A stretch of DNA of 6,368 nt from Candidatus Thorarchaeota archaeon (GCA_016840825.1 JAEORN010000019.1:1-6368), one strand, 5' to 3'; shown: positions 1 through 5,776, counted from the first letter of the stretch. Made by a program: numbers and translations. Notes: a model not told the origin generated them from the letters alone.

Positions 1-120
1 GAAGTTGATATAATAATAATAGGTTCACGGGGTTCAGATGGTGGACTTAGATCTGGCGTAGGTAGTTCAGCTGAACGAGTAGTACTTGGTTCTCCTAGTC
101 CCGTACTTGTTGTTAAATAG
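1..120 (+). CDS. Universal stress protein (UspA family), C-terminal fragment
   Basis: This is the last 39 codons of a gene that begins before the window; the stop is TAG at 118-120. The segment contains the signature nucleotide-binding end of the UspA fold. A hydrophobic strand (VDIIIIGSRG) leads into G-x2-G-x9-G-S (glycines at fragment residues 8, 11 and 21, then Ser22), followed by AERVVLGSPSPVLVVK, the usual C-terminal helix and strand. In ATP-binding members of the family this glycine pattern holds the triphosphate and ribose, so the protein is predicted to bind ATP. Its stress or signalling role cannot be known from this fragment. It is convergent with the minus-strand cassette that ends at 167. 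Family assignment is firm. Whether the full protein has one or two Usp domains cannot be seen. Confidence 0.9.
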   Translation, partial: EVDIIIIGSRGSDGGLRSGVGSSAERVVLGSPSPVLVVK

Positions 121-121
121 A

Positions 122-140
122 TTGAACAACTGATGTTCAA
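122..140 (+). terminator. Small hairpin after the universal stress gene
   Basis: TTGAAC (122-127) and GTTCAA (135-140) form a perfect 6-bp inverted repeat with a 7-nt loop, two bases after the stop of the stress-protein gene. It sits in the short gap between two convergent genes. There is no long T-tract, which is the better-known archaeal termination signal, so the terminator role is only suggested by position. Confidence 0.3.
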
Positions 141-166
141 GCCAATTTCATTGCAGAATCATAAAA

Positions 167-460
167 TCAGATGCCAAAAGGCATCATTGGAATTTCATTA
201 TCCTCGTCCAACTCTCTTACCATTCGCATTACTCCTCTGATACTAAGGAGTTCCCAAGCAGGCTGTGCAAATGCAATTGATATCTGTCTCGCATCTTCTT
301 GCGGGACTCCACTTTCTCTGAGGGTCTTATAGAATTCCTTGGCACCTTTTTTGACTTCAGCTCGTCCTTTACGAAGCGACCACCAGATTTTGAACAGAAG
401 CTTTGATCCACCGCCTATTGCCGTCCCCGTAATGGATGCAATAGACCTTGCGGTCCCCAC
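167..460 (-). CDS. Small hypothetical protein A of the minus-strand cassette (97 aa)
   Basis: I do not recognise a named family. The start is GTG at 460, two nucleotides after the stop of the upstream gene. AGGAG lies 11 nt upstream, inside the end of that gene, and no ATG occurs near the N-terminus, so GTG is the best start. Residues 1-20 are small and Gly/Ala/Ser-rich. Residues 21-40 are amphipathic, with two Trp and many Lys/Arg (LLFKIWWSLRKG), and could lie on a membrane surface or pack in a helical bundle. Residues 43-64 start FYKTLRESGVPQEDAR and match a segment of the neighbouring protein B. The C-terminus is acidic, then hydrophobic (IPMMPFGI). No catalytic motif or metal ligand set is visible. 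Tight coupling to B suggests equal-level translation and perhaps a heteromeric complex; that is inference. Confidence 0.8.
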   Translation of the reverse strand: MGTARSIASITGTAIGGGSKLLFKIWWSLRKGRAEVKKGAKEFYKTLRESGVPQEDARQISIAFAQPAWELLSIRGVMRMVRELDEDNEIPMMPFGI

Positions 461-462
461 TT

Positions 463-891
463 CTACTCAAACTCCTCGTCATATTCGTCGTTATCATTAT
501 TTTTTGATTCTGACTGCTTCCTTTTTTTCTTGCCGCGTATGTCAATCGAAGTTTCTTCGCTCACCATACTCATGAGTTTGCTGAAATCAAGAGCTCCTAC
601 AAATTTCTTAGTCATTTCAAGAGCTACCTCTTCAGGGATTCCTTCCTCGATGAGATTACTATAGAACTTCCCGATTCCTGTTGCCACGTTACCTGCAGCC
701 TCAGGACTGTATATGCTGCCAATTAGACCTGATATCAGCTTTGGGATTGCATCGTTCAGCGCACCAAAGAGTTCAGGTAATGCGCCTGCTATTTCCTTAA
801 GTTCTTCAGCTTCACTCTTTTCTGATCGTTTTCTCTTTTCGGGGGAAGGGGGTTTGGGGGGAATATCGTCACTCAACTTAATCTTCACCAA
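463..891 (-). CDS. Small hypothetical protein B of the minus-strand cassette (142 aa)
   Basis: I do not recognise a named family. The N-terminal 30 residues are charged and Pro-rich (PPKPPSPEKRKR) and probably disordered. Residues 30-60 form a hydrophobic helical stretch (ALPELFGALNDAIPKLISG). Residues 76-110 begin FYSNLIEEGIPEEVA and resemble protein A residues 43-81. The tail (120-142) is a Lys/Arg cluster followed by a very acidic end (DNDEYDEEFE). No enzyme motif is visible. Three starts are possible: TTG at 891, GTG at 888, or TTG at 876. The first two fit a nearly leaderless transcript from the TATA box at 918-925. The third has GGTGA (889-885) 8 nt upstream, which would shorten the protein by five residues. 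The gene ends 2 nt before gene A, so the two are surely cotranscribed. Confidence 0.8.
   Translation of the reverse strand: MVKIKLSDDIPPKPPSPEKRKRSEKSEAEELKEIAGALPELFGALNDAIPKLISGLIGSIYSPEAAGNVATGIGKFYSNLIEEGIPEEVALEMTKKFVGALDFSKLMSMVSEETSIDIRGKKKRKQSESKNNDNDEYDEEFE
472..477 (-). promoter_or_regulatory. Ribosome binding site for protein A
   Basis: GAGGAG on the minus strand lies within the last codons of gene B, 11 nt before the GTG start of gene A. It supports the GTG at 460 and implies reinitiation or coupled translation across the 2-nt gap. The spacing is a little long. Confidence 0.45.
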
Positions 892-904
892 GTAAAATAT
901 AGAC

Positions 905-942
905 TGGTCACTTACTATATATAAATTGGAAAAAAGTGACCA
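905..942. promoter_or_regulatory. Inverted-repeat operator framing the gene B promoter
   Basis: TGGTCACTT (905-913) and AAGTGACCA (934-942) are perfect 9-bp inverted arms separated by 20 bp. The TATA box for gene B lies inside the spacer. One arm covers the place where TFB would contact DNA upstream of the TATA box; the other lies between the TATA box and the predicted transcript start. A protein bound to either arm should block TBP/TFB or RNA polymerase. The right arm extends to a 12-bp palindrome AAGTG-AC-CACTT (934-945), and the left arm matches it at 10 of 12 bases when read inverted. This looks like a pair of dimer sites. The adjacent winged-helix protein is the obvious candidate ligand, but that is inference. 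Confidence 0.7.
918..925 (-). promoter_or_regulatory. Archaeal TATA box for genes B and A
   Basis: On the minus strand this reads TTTATATA, a textbook archaeal TATA element, 67 nt or less from the preceding gene's stop. Transcription would be expected about 25 nt downstream, near 895-898. That is almost on top of the TTG (891) and GTG (888) start codons, so the message may have a leader of only a few bases, or about 20 nt if TTG at 876 is used. Confidence 0.65.
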
Positions 943-958
943 CTTCTTTAGAAACTTG

Positions 959-1441
959 TTATTCCCTTACCAACGCGAAATATCTTGCTCTATCATCCTC
1001 ATCTTCGATGATCTGCAAAATACCCCGTTTAACAAGATCATTCACTCGTTCCCTTACAATCCTTCTTGAAGCTGTTCCTCTCTCAGCTCTCACAGACGCT
1101 GTTAATTGACTGATATTGAGCGGACGGGAATTGTCTAGTATCTGGATGATTCTCCAACTTATATCGTCTTTCTTCAAATCTCCATATCTTGATTCCAATC
1201 TCTCGACCTTAGTGAATTTACCCATCAATCGTACCATGCCATCATAGAACTCAAATCCTTCTTTGATGACTTTGGCTGAAGTACGGACTTCCTCGATTCC
1301 TGGACCGACCCTTTCTATAAGTTCCTCAAGTCTGGCTAACCTTTCAGAGATTTCATCTAACCTATCTTGTACTTCCTCGATTGTCAAATCCGATTTCGTG
1401 TTTTTGGTACCAGCCAAGAAAGTGTCGCCACCTGAAATCAA
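959..1441 (-). CDS. Coiled-coil winged-helix DNA-binding protein (160 aa), likely transcriptional regulator
   Basis: Residues 20-46 form a strongly predicted coiled coil (IEEVQDRLDEISERLARLEE, with Leu/Ile at heptad spacing), likely for dimerisation. A helical linker follows (50-90). Residues 92-158 have the pattern of a winged helix-turn-helix: helix 1 ISWRIIQILDN, helix 2 NISQLTASV, a basic recognition helix around residues 121-138 (ASRRIVRERVNDLVKRG), then a wing strand pair ILQIIEDEDDRARYFALV. The fold resembles MarR/ArsR-like archaeal regulators, but I cannot name a subfamily. The start given is TTG at 1441. An alternative is TTG at 1417, preceded by AGGTGG (1433-1428) with 10-nt spacing. 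The gene lies directly upstream of the B-A pair on the same strand, with an inverted-repeat operator in between. That suggests it controls them and may be partly cotranscribed. No ligand-binding or metal-binding domain is visible. Confidence 0.85.
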   Translation of the reverse strand: MISGGDTFLAGTKNTKSDLTIEEVQDRLDEISERLARLEELIERVGPGIEEVRTSAKVIKEGFEFYDGMVRLMGKFTKVERLESRYGDLKKDDISWRIIQILDNSRPLNISQLTASVRAERGTASRRIVRERVNDLVKRGILQIIEDEDDRARYFALVRE

Positions 1442-1477
1442 TAGTAGAAAGTGATAAGTTTGACGAATGCCGCGTAG

Positions 1478-1485
1478 AGATATCT
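1478..1485. promoter_or_regulatory. Possible shared TATA element between the regulator and the ClC gene
   Basis: AGATATCT is an 8-bp palindrome in the 84-bp divergent gap. Read rightward it would place a transcript start near 1505, just before the ribosome site of the ClC gene. Read leftward it would start transcription near 1455, ahead of the regulator gene. It is not close to the TTTAWATA ideal, so this is a weak call. Confidence 0.25.
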
Positions 1486-1494
1486 GACCTGAAA

Positions 1495-1510
1495 AAGTGT
1501 TCGAAAACTT
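1495..1510. promoter_or_regulatory. Imperfect palindrome upstream of the ClC gene
   Basis: AAGTGTTCGAAAACTT matches its own reverse complement at 14 of 16 positions. It lies between the divergent genes, near the predicted transcript start of the chloride transporter. It shares the leading AAAAAGTG with one arm of the operator at 934-942. It could be a binding site for the same regulator, or a chance AT-rich palindrome. Confidence 0.3.
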
Positions 1511-1516
1511 AGGAAG
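1511..1516 (+). promoter_or_regulatory. Ribosome binding site for the ClC gene
   Basis: AGGAAG lies 9 nt before the TTG at 1526. The reading frame is closed by TGA at 1490 with no ATG or GTG in between, and the next Met is codon 47, inside the first membrane helix. TTG is therefore the only sensible start. Confidence 0.5.
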
Positions 1517-1525
1517 AGTAGTAGT

Positions 1526-2935
1526 TTGACCGGAGACGAAGGTAAAGACGCAGTTGAAAATGTACTGCCTCTACGTGACCTGTTTCATTTTGCACACTTC
1601 TCTAGATTTTACCGACTTTATGTACCTGCATCAATTCTCGTGGGGATTGCATGCGGTCTTTTCATGGTCTTCTTTCAGCTTCTTATTGACGCTGCGACAA
1701 GAGTGTTCTCTGTGCTTCCATTGTTTATAGCTCCCTTGATTGGGGGTGCTTTCTCAGGTGTTCTCATCTACTTTGGGAGGACGGAGATTCAAGGGAGTGG
1801 AATTTCAAAAGCAATTGAGATGACACACCAACCAAGCTCGCTGAGAAAAGGTACGACTCTTACGAAACTCGCAGCGACATCAATATCTATTGGATCTGGA
1901 AATCCCGTGGGGCGAGAGGGTCCTGCAGTTCTAATAGGCGCAGGAGTCGGGAATGCTATTGGTCGAAGACTTGGTTTCCGAGATGATTCTCATCTCAGAG
2001 TATTCCTAATGATGGGGTCTGCAGCTGCAACTGCTGGTATCTATAAAGCACCCCTTGGAGGTGCTCTGTTTGCTACTGAGGCTCCATATAGAAGAGATGC
2101 TCGACTTGGTTATTTTGTACCAACAGTTATTGCTGCGCTGAGCTCATTCGTTGTTTTTATTGGCCTCTATCCATTTATCATGGGAAATGGAGCCGGGCCA
2201 TTATTCACCTTCAGTGCCGTATACACTTTTAATCTTGCAGAGATTCCTCTCCTGGTCATCTTTGGAATAGTTGCTGGGCTCATTTCGATTCTCTTCGCAG
2301 TGAGCCTTATGGCCACCCGCAACTTTTTCACTTTGAAATTTCCAAATTGGGCGGATCCTGTATTTGGTTCACTACTTGCATGTGGAGTCATTTTCGTTAC
2401 TTCACTATTTGTTGACCCATCTCTTACGATTGCAGGAATGGGATACGATGTGATCAACGCAATCGCATTACATCCAGCGCCTATTACGATGGTCGTAATC
2501 TTACTTTTTGGAAAACTCTTTGCATCATCCTTTGTTGTTGCAGGAAAGGTTTCTGGGGGTGTGCTTGCTTCATCACTGTTTGTGGGGGCGATGCTGGGAC
2601 TATTCTTTGGCGAAATTTTCCTCCCCGACAATGTTCCTGCGTTTATGGTATTAGGTATGGGTGCAGTTCTTGCTGCCACGACTAACACTCCAGTTGCAAC
2701 TACAATCATGATGCTTGAGATGAGTCACTCCTTTGACCTTGTGATTCCTTTAGTGATTTGCATCTGCGTTTCCTATCTCGTAAGTGCCGGTACCTCATTA
2801 TATGAGGGTCAGAAAATCAGCAGAGATGATGAAACACCCGGTTTCTTTGCAAATGTTCTTCCTCCCAGAAAGCTTGGTTATGAGAAAGTAGAAGACGAAA
2901 CTGAACCGGACTCTGATGAAATAAACATACTTTGA
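1526..2935 (+). CDS. ClC-family chloride channel or H+/Cl- antiporter (469 aa)
   Basis: This is an integral membrane protein that moves chloride or a similar anion. It has the full length of a ClC core without C-terminal CBS domains; after the last helix there are only about 45 acidic cytoplasmic residues. The conserved anion-site motifs are in order: GSGIS at 90-94 (Ser91 as the pore serine), GREGP at 129-133 (Glu131, the external gating glutamate), the helix N region SGGVLASSLFVGAMLG at 343-358, and Tyr426 in TSLYEG, equivalent to the central tyrosine of the Escherichia coli protein. The APLGGALFATEAPYRRD segment (175-191) keeps the first glutamate of the E. coli Glu202-Glu203 pair (Glu185). 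It has Ala186 where E. coli has the proton-transfer Glu203, a channel-like trait. The start is TTG with AGGAAG upstream. The gene is divergent from the regulator gene and appears monocistronic. Confidence 0.95.
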   Translation: MTGDEGKDAVENVLPLRDLFHFAHFSRFYRLYVPASILVGIACGLFMVFFQLLIDAATRVFSVLPLFIAPLIGGAFSGVLIYFGRTEIQGSGISKAIEMTHQPSSLRKGTTLTKLAATSISIGSGNPVGREGPAVLIGAGVGNAIGRRLGFRDDSHLRVFLMMGSAAATAGIYKAPLGGALFATEAPYRRDARLGYFVPTVIAALSSFVVFIGLYPFIMGNGAGPLFTFSAVYTFNLAEIPLLVIFGIVAGLISILFAVSLMATRNFFTLKFPNWADPVFGSLLACGVIFVTSLFVDPSLTIAGMGYDVINAIALHPAPITMVVILLFGKLFASSFVVAGKVSGGVLASSLFVGAMLGLFFGEIFLPDNVPAFMVLGMGAVLAATTNTPVATTIMMLEMSHSFDLVIPLVICICVSYLVSAGTSLYEGQKISRDDETPGFFANVLPPRKLGYEKVEDETEPDSDEINIL

Positions 2936-2978
2936 TACTCATTTTACACCTCTACGAAAGTTAATAGGCAAATACAGG

Positions 2979-2986
2979 AATATAAT
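2979..2986 (+). promoter_or_regulatory. TATA-like element for the S8 protease gene
   Basis: AATATAAT, preceded by the purine-rich CAGGA as a possible TFB contact, lies in the 97-bp gap after the ClC gene. A transcript would start near 3008, leaving about 25 nt to the ATG at 3033 or about 50 nt to the TTG at 3057. Confidence 0.4.
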
Positions 2987-3032
2987 GAATTTGTAAAGCG
3001 ATTGGTTTAGAGGGATTTACACCAGACGCCAT

Positions 3033-5669
3033 ATGGTTCCCGAGGAGGATTATTCTTTGCAGAGGAAAGCAATAGGCACGCTCTTGACCCTATGTCTAGT
3101 TCTATCAAGTGTTCCTGTTATTCTCTATGTCATGCCCATGGATGAAGTACAGGCAACCAAAATTGAACCGATGAGAATAGACTTCAACACATTGGCTGAA
3201 GTTTATGGAGAACAGATTCCAGTAGTAGTCCGTTTTGATCAAGGGTTTACACCTAGACTTCAAAATATTATATCTTCATTGAACTTGGAGTTTAGCCTCG
3301 GAAGTGCAAGCAAAAGTCATGTCGGGTCTTACTATCTACTGAAAGGTTCGTCAGCCAATCTTCAGGCGTTGATTGAATTGGGTATTGTTGCAGCCATTGC
3401 TCCACAAACACACTCCCAATTCTTGGAATCTCCAAGGGACCTTTCAATTCCTGAGATTAATGCTGATGATGTCTGGAAAATGCTGGATGATTTCAGTAGA
3501 AACATCACAGGTCAAGATATCCTCATTGCAGATCTAGATTCAGGAGTTGATTGGCGACATCCTGACCTCTGGTTTGCTGATGGAGGTCAATACACATGGT
3601 TTGATCAGATTGTAAATGGCCAGCTGGATAATGGAACTGATGGTATAGATTTCAATCCTGATGGAATAATCATGCCGGATGAAGCCCTGTATTTTCTTGA
3701 CTTGGATAAGAATGGAATTTTCAATGTGCGAACAGAATGGATTTGGGTTGATAATGTAACTCCGAATGGTATTCCTGACATTGGCGAACCCTTCTTTGTA
3801 GTGAATGATACCTCAAGAGACGGTCTCCTTGACACTGGAGAATCATTGATTATGTTGGGAACTCCAAAAACTAAGTACATCTTTGAAATGGATGGTAATC
3901 CATCACCAAGTCTACAATCGTGGCAGCGTGGAGTTAACCTTACATCAAGCACACACACTGATGATAGTCCATATGGTGGGGGTCATGGCACCGCAGTTGC
4001 TGGAATACTTCTAGGTGGACAGCTTGGCTATCGAGATTATGTTGGTGTTGCCCCCAATGCAGAGCTGATGATGATTCGTGTAATAGGTGATCAGTACACA
4101 TGGCTATCGATTGAGGAAGGACTTGCCATCGCAAATAACACTGGTGCTGATGTTATTCTCACAGAAGTTGGATCCTGGACATGGCACTATCTTGATGGTA
4201 GTTCTTTGGCTGAACATATGATTGATGACTTGGTAGCAGACGGTATTCCTGTGATATCACCAAGTGGAAACCTTGGAGGGAAGGATAAACATGCAATGAT
4301 TAACACGGTTCCCGATGCACCTCATCTGATTGATTTTTCAGTTCCACTACCAGATGGAACCTATGTCACCGAAGACATTACTGAGGTCTACATAACAGTC
4401 CTTACGGTTAACCCAACTGATTTCATCTCAAGTAATTTCAGTTTGTGGATTAATGGATCCACAATCTATCTCCATCCAGGGCTTGGTGAATGGGCTTGGG
4501 TCCTAGAATCCACAGTTATACCCGGTGTAAACATTAAATCCTTCACTTCGATTTCTCTAAGAGGTACACGAATGCTTGCCATCTGGATATATGGTTCTCT
4601 TCCGACGACACCTTCTGTTCCATTCTATCAGCTCAACATCTCAACACCTGACCCTTCAACTATTCATGCTTACATCTCCGATGATCAGAGTGGTTGGACT
4701 GGGGGATGTGTATGGAAAACCGATATGGTAGATAGTCACCAAATCACTTGGCCTTCAACAGCTGATAGAACGATTAGTGTCGCAAGTTATCATACGAGGA
4801 ATCTACTTGGAGGAACAATCGGAGATCGTGCTGACTTCTCTTCACGTGGTCCCAGGATTGATGGTCTAATCAAACAGAATGTTGCAGCCCCTGGAGGATA
4901 TGACATAATATCTAACTATGCCAATGAATCCGCATGGGCTACATGGTATAATTACTACGATGGTCTTCCTTTTGGTAAACAATTCGGTAGTTATCGGTTA
5001 TTCAGTGGAACGAGTGCATCTGGACCTCATGTTGCAGGGGCAGCTGCCTTATTGCTTCAGGCAAACTCAACTATTGGTGATCAACTTCAACCAATAATCG
5101 AGCTAACAGCTAGAAACGACGGATTCACAGGATCTGTTCCAAATGCAGATTGGGGTGGGGGCAAGCTAGACATAGAAGCTGCTTTAGCTTACATTACGCC
5201 CGGGCCTGATGTTGATGGTCCTGTGATCGGAGGCCACAATAGAATCCCCTTCACACCCAATTCTACTGAATCTGTAACTGTAACTATTACAGTATCAGAT
5301 GCTTCTGGAGTTGACACTGTGATTCTCTCATATTACAATGGCTCTATATGGTTCAATGTCACAATGACCTGGGCTGTGTCTTATTATGAAGCTATAATCC
5401 CTTCATTCCCGAATGGAACTACTATACTGTATCGTTTCTATGCGAATGACACGCTAGATAACTGGTCCACGACTGGGACATATAGCTACACTGTTACCGA
5501 TCCCGGACCAACAACAACTACAACAACTGGAACCACGACAACTGGAAGTTCCACAACTAGCCCACCTCCTCCTGAAGAACCGGATTATCTTCGGCTAGCA
5601 GTGATACTAAGTGCAGTTCTTGCACTGATAATTCTGGCAGTTGTTTGCAATCGTCGGAGGTTACGATGA
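3033..5669 (+). CDS. Membrane-anchored subtilisin-like serine protease (peptidase family S8)
   Basis: This is a secreted endopeptidase held on the outer face of the membrane. Numbering is from the ATG; the TTG at codon 9 is the likelier true start. A signal peptide (hydrophobic 14-34) ends at a plausible VQA cleavage site (41). Residues 60-130 look like an I9-type propeptide. The S8 catalytic triad is complete: Asp169 in DLDSG, His318 in GGGHGTAVAG, Ser661 in FSGTSASGPHVAG, with oxyanion Asn413 in SGN. Between Asp and His sits an insert with four EF-hand-like calcium loops (206-270). Between Asn413 and the DFSSRGP segment (601-607) sits a roughly 150-residue beta-rich insert. After the protease come an Ig/FN3-like beta domain (about 725-822), a Thr/Pro stalk (827-847), one membrane helix (852-872) and a basic cytoplasmic tail. 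About sixteen N-x-S/T sequons suggest N-glycosylation. Substrate is unknown; nutrition from external protein or surface-protein processing are both possible. Confidence 0.95.
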   Translation: MVPEEDYSLQRKAIGTLLTLCLVLSSVPVILYVMPMDEVQATKIEPMRIDFNTLAEVYGEQIPVVVRFDQGFTPRLQNIISSLNLEFSLGSASKSHVGSYYLLKGSSANLQALIELGIVAAIAPQTHSQFLESPRDLSIPEINADDVWKMLDDFSRNITGQDILIADLDSGVDWRHPDLWFADGGQYTWFDQIVNGQLDNGTDGIDFNPDGIIMPDEALYFLDLDKNGIFNVRTEWIWVDNVTPNGIPDIGEPFFVVNDTSRDGLLDTGESLIMLGTPKTKYIFEMDGNPSPSLQSWQRGVNLTSSTHTDDSPYGGGHGTAVAGILLGGQLGYRDYVGVAPNAELMMIRVIGDQYTWLSIEEGLAIANNTGADVILTEVGSWTWHYLDGSSLAEHMIDDLVADGIPVISPSGNLGGKDKHAMINTVPDAPHLIDFSVPLPDGTYVTEDITEVYITVLTVNPTDFISSNFSLWINGSTIYLHPGLGEWAWVLESTVIPGVNIKSFTSISLRGTRMLAIWIYGSLPTTPSVPFYQLNISTPDPSTIHAYISDDQSGWTGGCVWKTDMVDSHQITWPSTADRTISVASYHTRNLLGGTIGDRADFSSRGPRIDGLIKQNVAAPGGYDIISNYANESAWATWYNYYDGLPFGKQFGSYRLFSGTSASGPHVAGAAALLLQANSTIGDQLQPIIELTARNDGFTGSVPNADWGGGKLDIEAALAYITPGPDVDGPVIGGHNRIPFTPNSTESVTVTITVSDASGVDTVILSYYNGSIWFNVTMTWAVSYYEAIIPSFPNGTTILYRFYANDTLDNWSTTGTYSYTVTDPGPTTTTTTGTTTTGSSTTSPPPPEEPDYLRLAVILSAVLALIILAVVCNRRRLR
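3043..3050 (+). promoter_or_regulatory. Strong Shine-Dalgarno sequence inside the annotated protease start
   Basis: AGGAGGAT is the best ribosome binding site in the window. It lies downstream of the ATG at 3033 and 6 nt before an in-frame TTG at 3057-3059. No comparable site precedes the ATG. This argues that translation starts at the TTG. Confidence 0.6.
3648..3842 (+). other. Four tandem EF-hand-like calcium-binding loops in the protease
   Basis: Within the insert between catalytic Asp169 and His318, four loops recur at 17-18-residue spacing. DFNPDGIIMPDE (206-217) fits all key positions of the 12-residue EF-hand loop. DLDKNGIFNVRTE (223-235) fits with the final Glu one place late. NVTPNGIPDIGE (241-252) and DTSRDGLLDTGE (259-270) keep the Asp/Asn, Gly6 and Glu12 pattern. 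Calcium stabilisation of subtilases by inserted Asp-rich loops is known. That these loops bind calcium here is inferred. Confidence 0.7.
5511..5573 (+). repeat. Low-complexity Thr/Ser/Pro stalk coding repeat
   Basis: A run of ACA/ACT/ACC/ACG threonine codons broken by Gly encodes a 6-Thr and a 4-Thr block, then Gly-Ser-Ser-Thr-Thr-Ser and four prolines. It forms an extended spacer between the extracellular domains and the membrane helix of the protease and is a likely O-glycosylation site. It is prone to length change by slippage. Confidence 0.8.
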
Positions 5670-5681
5670 CTAGAATGAGAG

Positions 5682-5704
5682 AAAGGACAATGATTTTATC
5701 CTTT
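5682..5704 (+). terminator. Hairpin and pyrimidine-rich tract after the protease gene
   Basis: AAAGGA (5682-5687) pairs with TCCTTT (5699-5704) around an 11-nt loop that includes TTTT. The 3' side runs on as CTTTGCTTTCTC, giving a T-rich stretch of the kind archaeal polymerases terminate on. It starts 13 nt after the stop codon. Confidence 0.4.
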
Positions 5705-5730
5705 GCTTTCTCGATGCAGCGTGAGCAGGT

Positions 5731-5753
5731 CTTATATGAGCTAAGTATAAAGC
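5731..5753 (+). promoter_or_regulatory. Candidate promoter for the 112-residue orphan gene
   Basis: Two TATA-like elements lie here, CTTATATGA (5731-5739) and GTATAAAGC (5745-5753). Either would place a transcript start about 15 to 30 nt before the ATG at 5790. I cannot tell which is used. Confidence 0.4.
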
Positions 5754-5776
5754 GAAGTTAACGACAAATCAAGACG

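Noticed and set aside
339..575. A 78-codon plus-strand frame opposite genes A and B.
   Set aside because: It spans the junction of two coupled minus-strand genes and its composition looks random. The paralogy of A and B confirms the minus-strand frames instead.
841..861. Three runs of five to six G on the plus strand, suggesting a G-quadruplex.
   Set aside because: There are only three runs. They are the complement of proline codons (PPKPPSP) in gene B, and the mRNA carries C rather than G here. Coding explains it.
2167..2709. A 180-codon open frame on the minus strand inside the ClC gene.
   Set aside because: It lies wholly opposite a clearly conserved ClC frame. Its translation is Thr/Ser/Pro-rich with no recognisable motif, which is typical of antisense shadow frames.
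2943..3253. TTTACACC occurs three times (2943, 3016 and 3246), the last two in a similar GGG-TTTACACC-AGAC setting.
   Set aside because: One copy is inside coding sequence, the spacing is irregular and the flanks match only with gaps. Chance or local drift is enough.
3605..3958. A 117-codon minus-strand frame inside the protease gene.
   Set aside because: It is antisense to the EF-hand-like insert of a well-supported gene, has no ribosome site that I can see and shows no family features.
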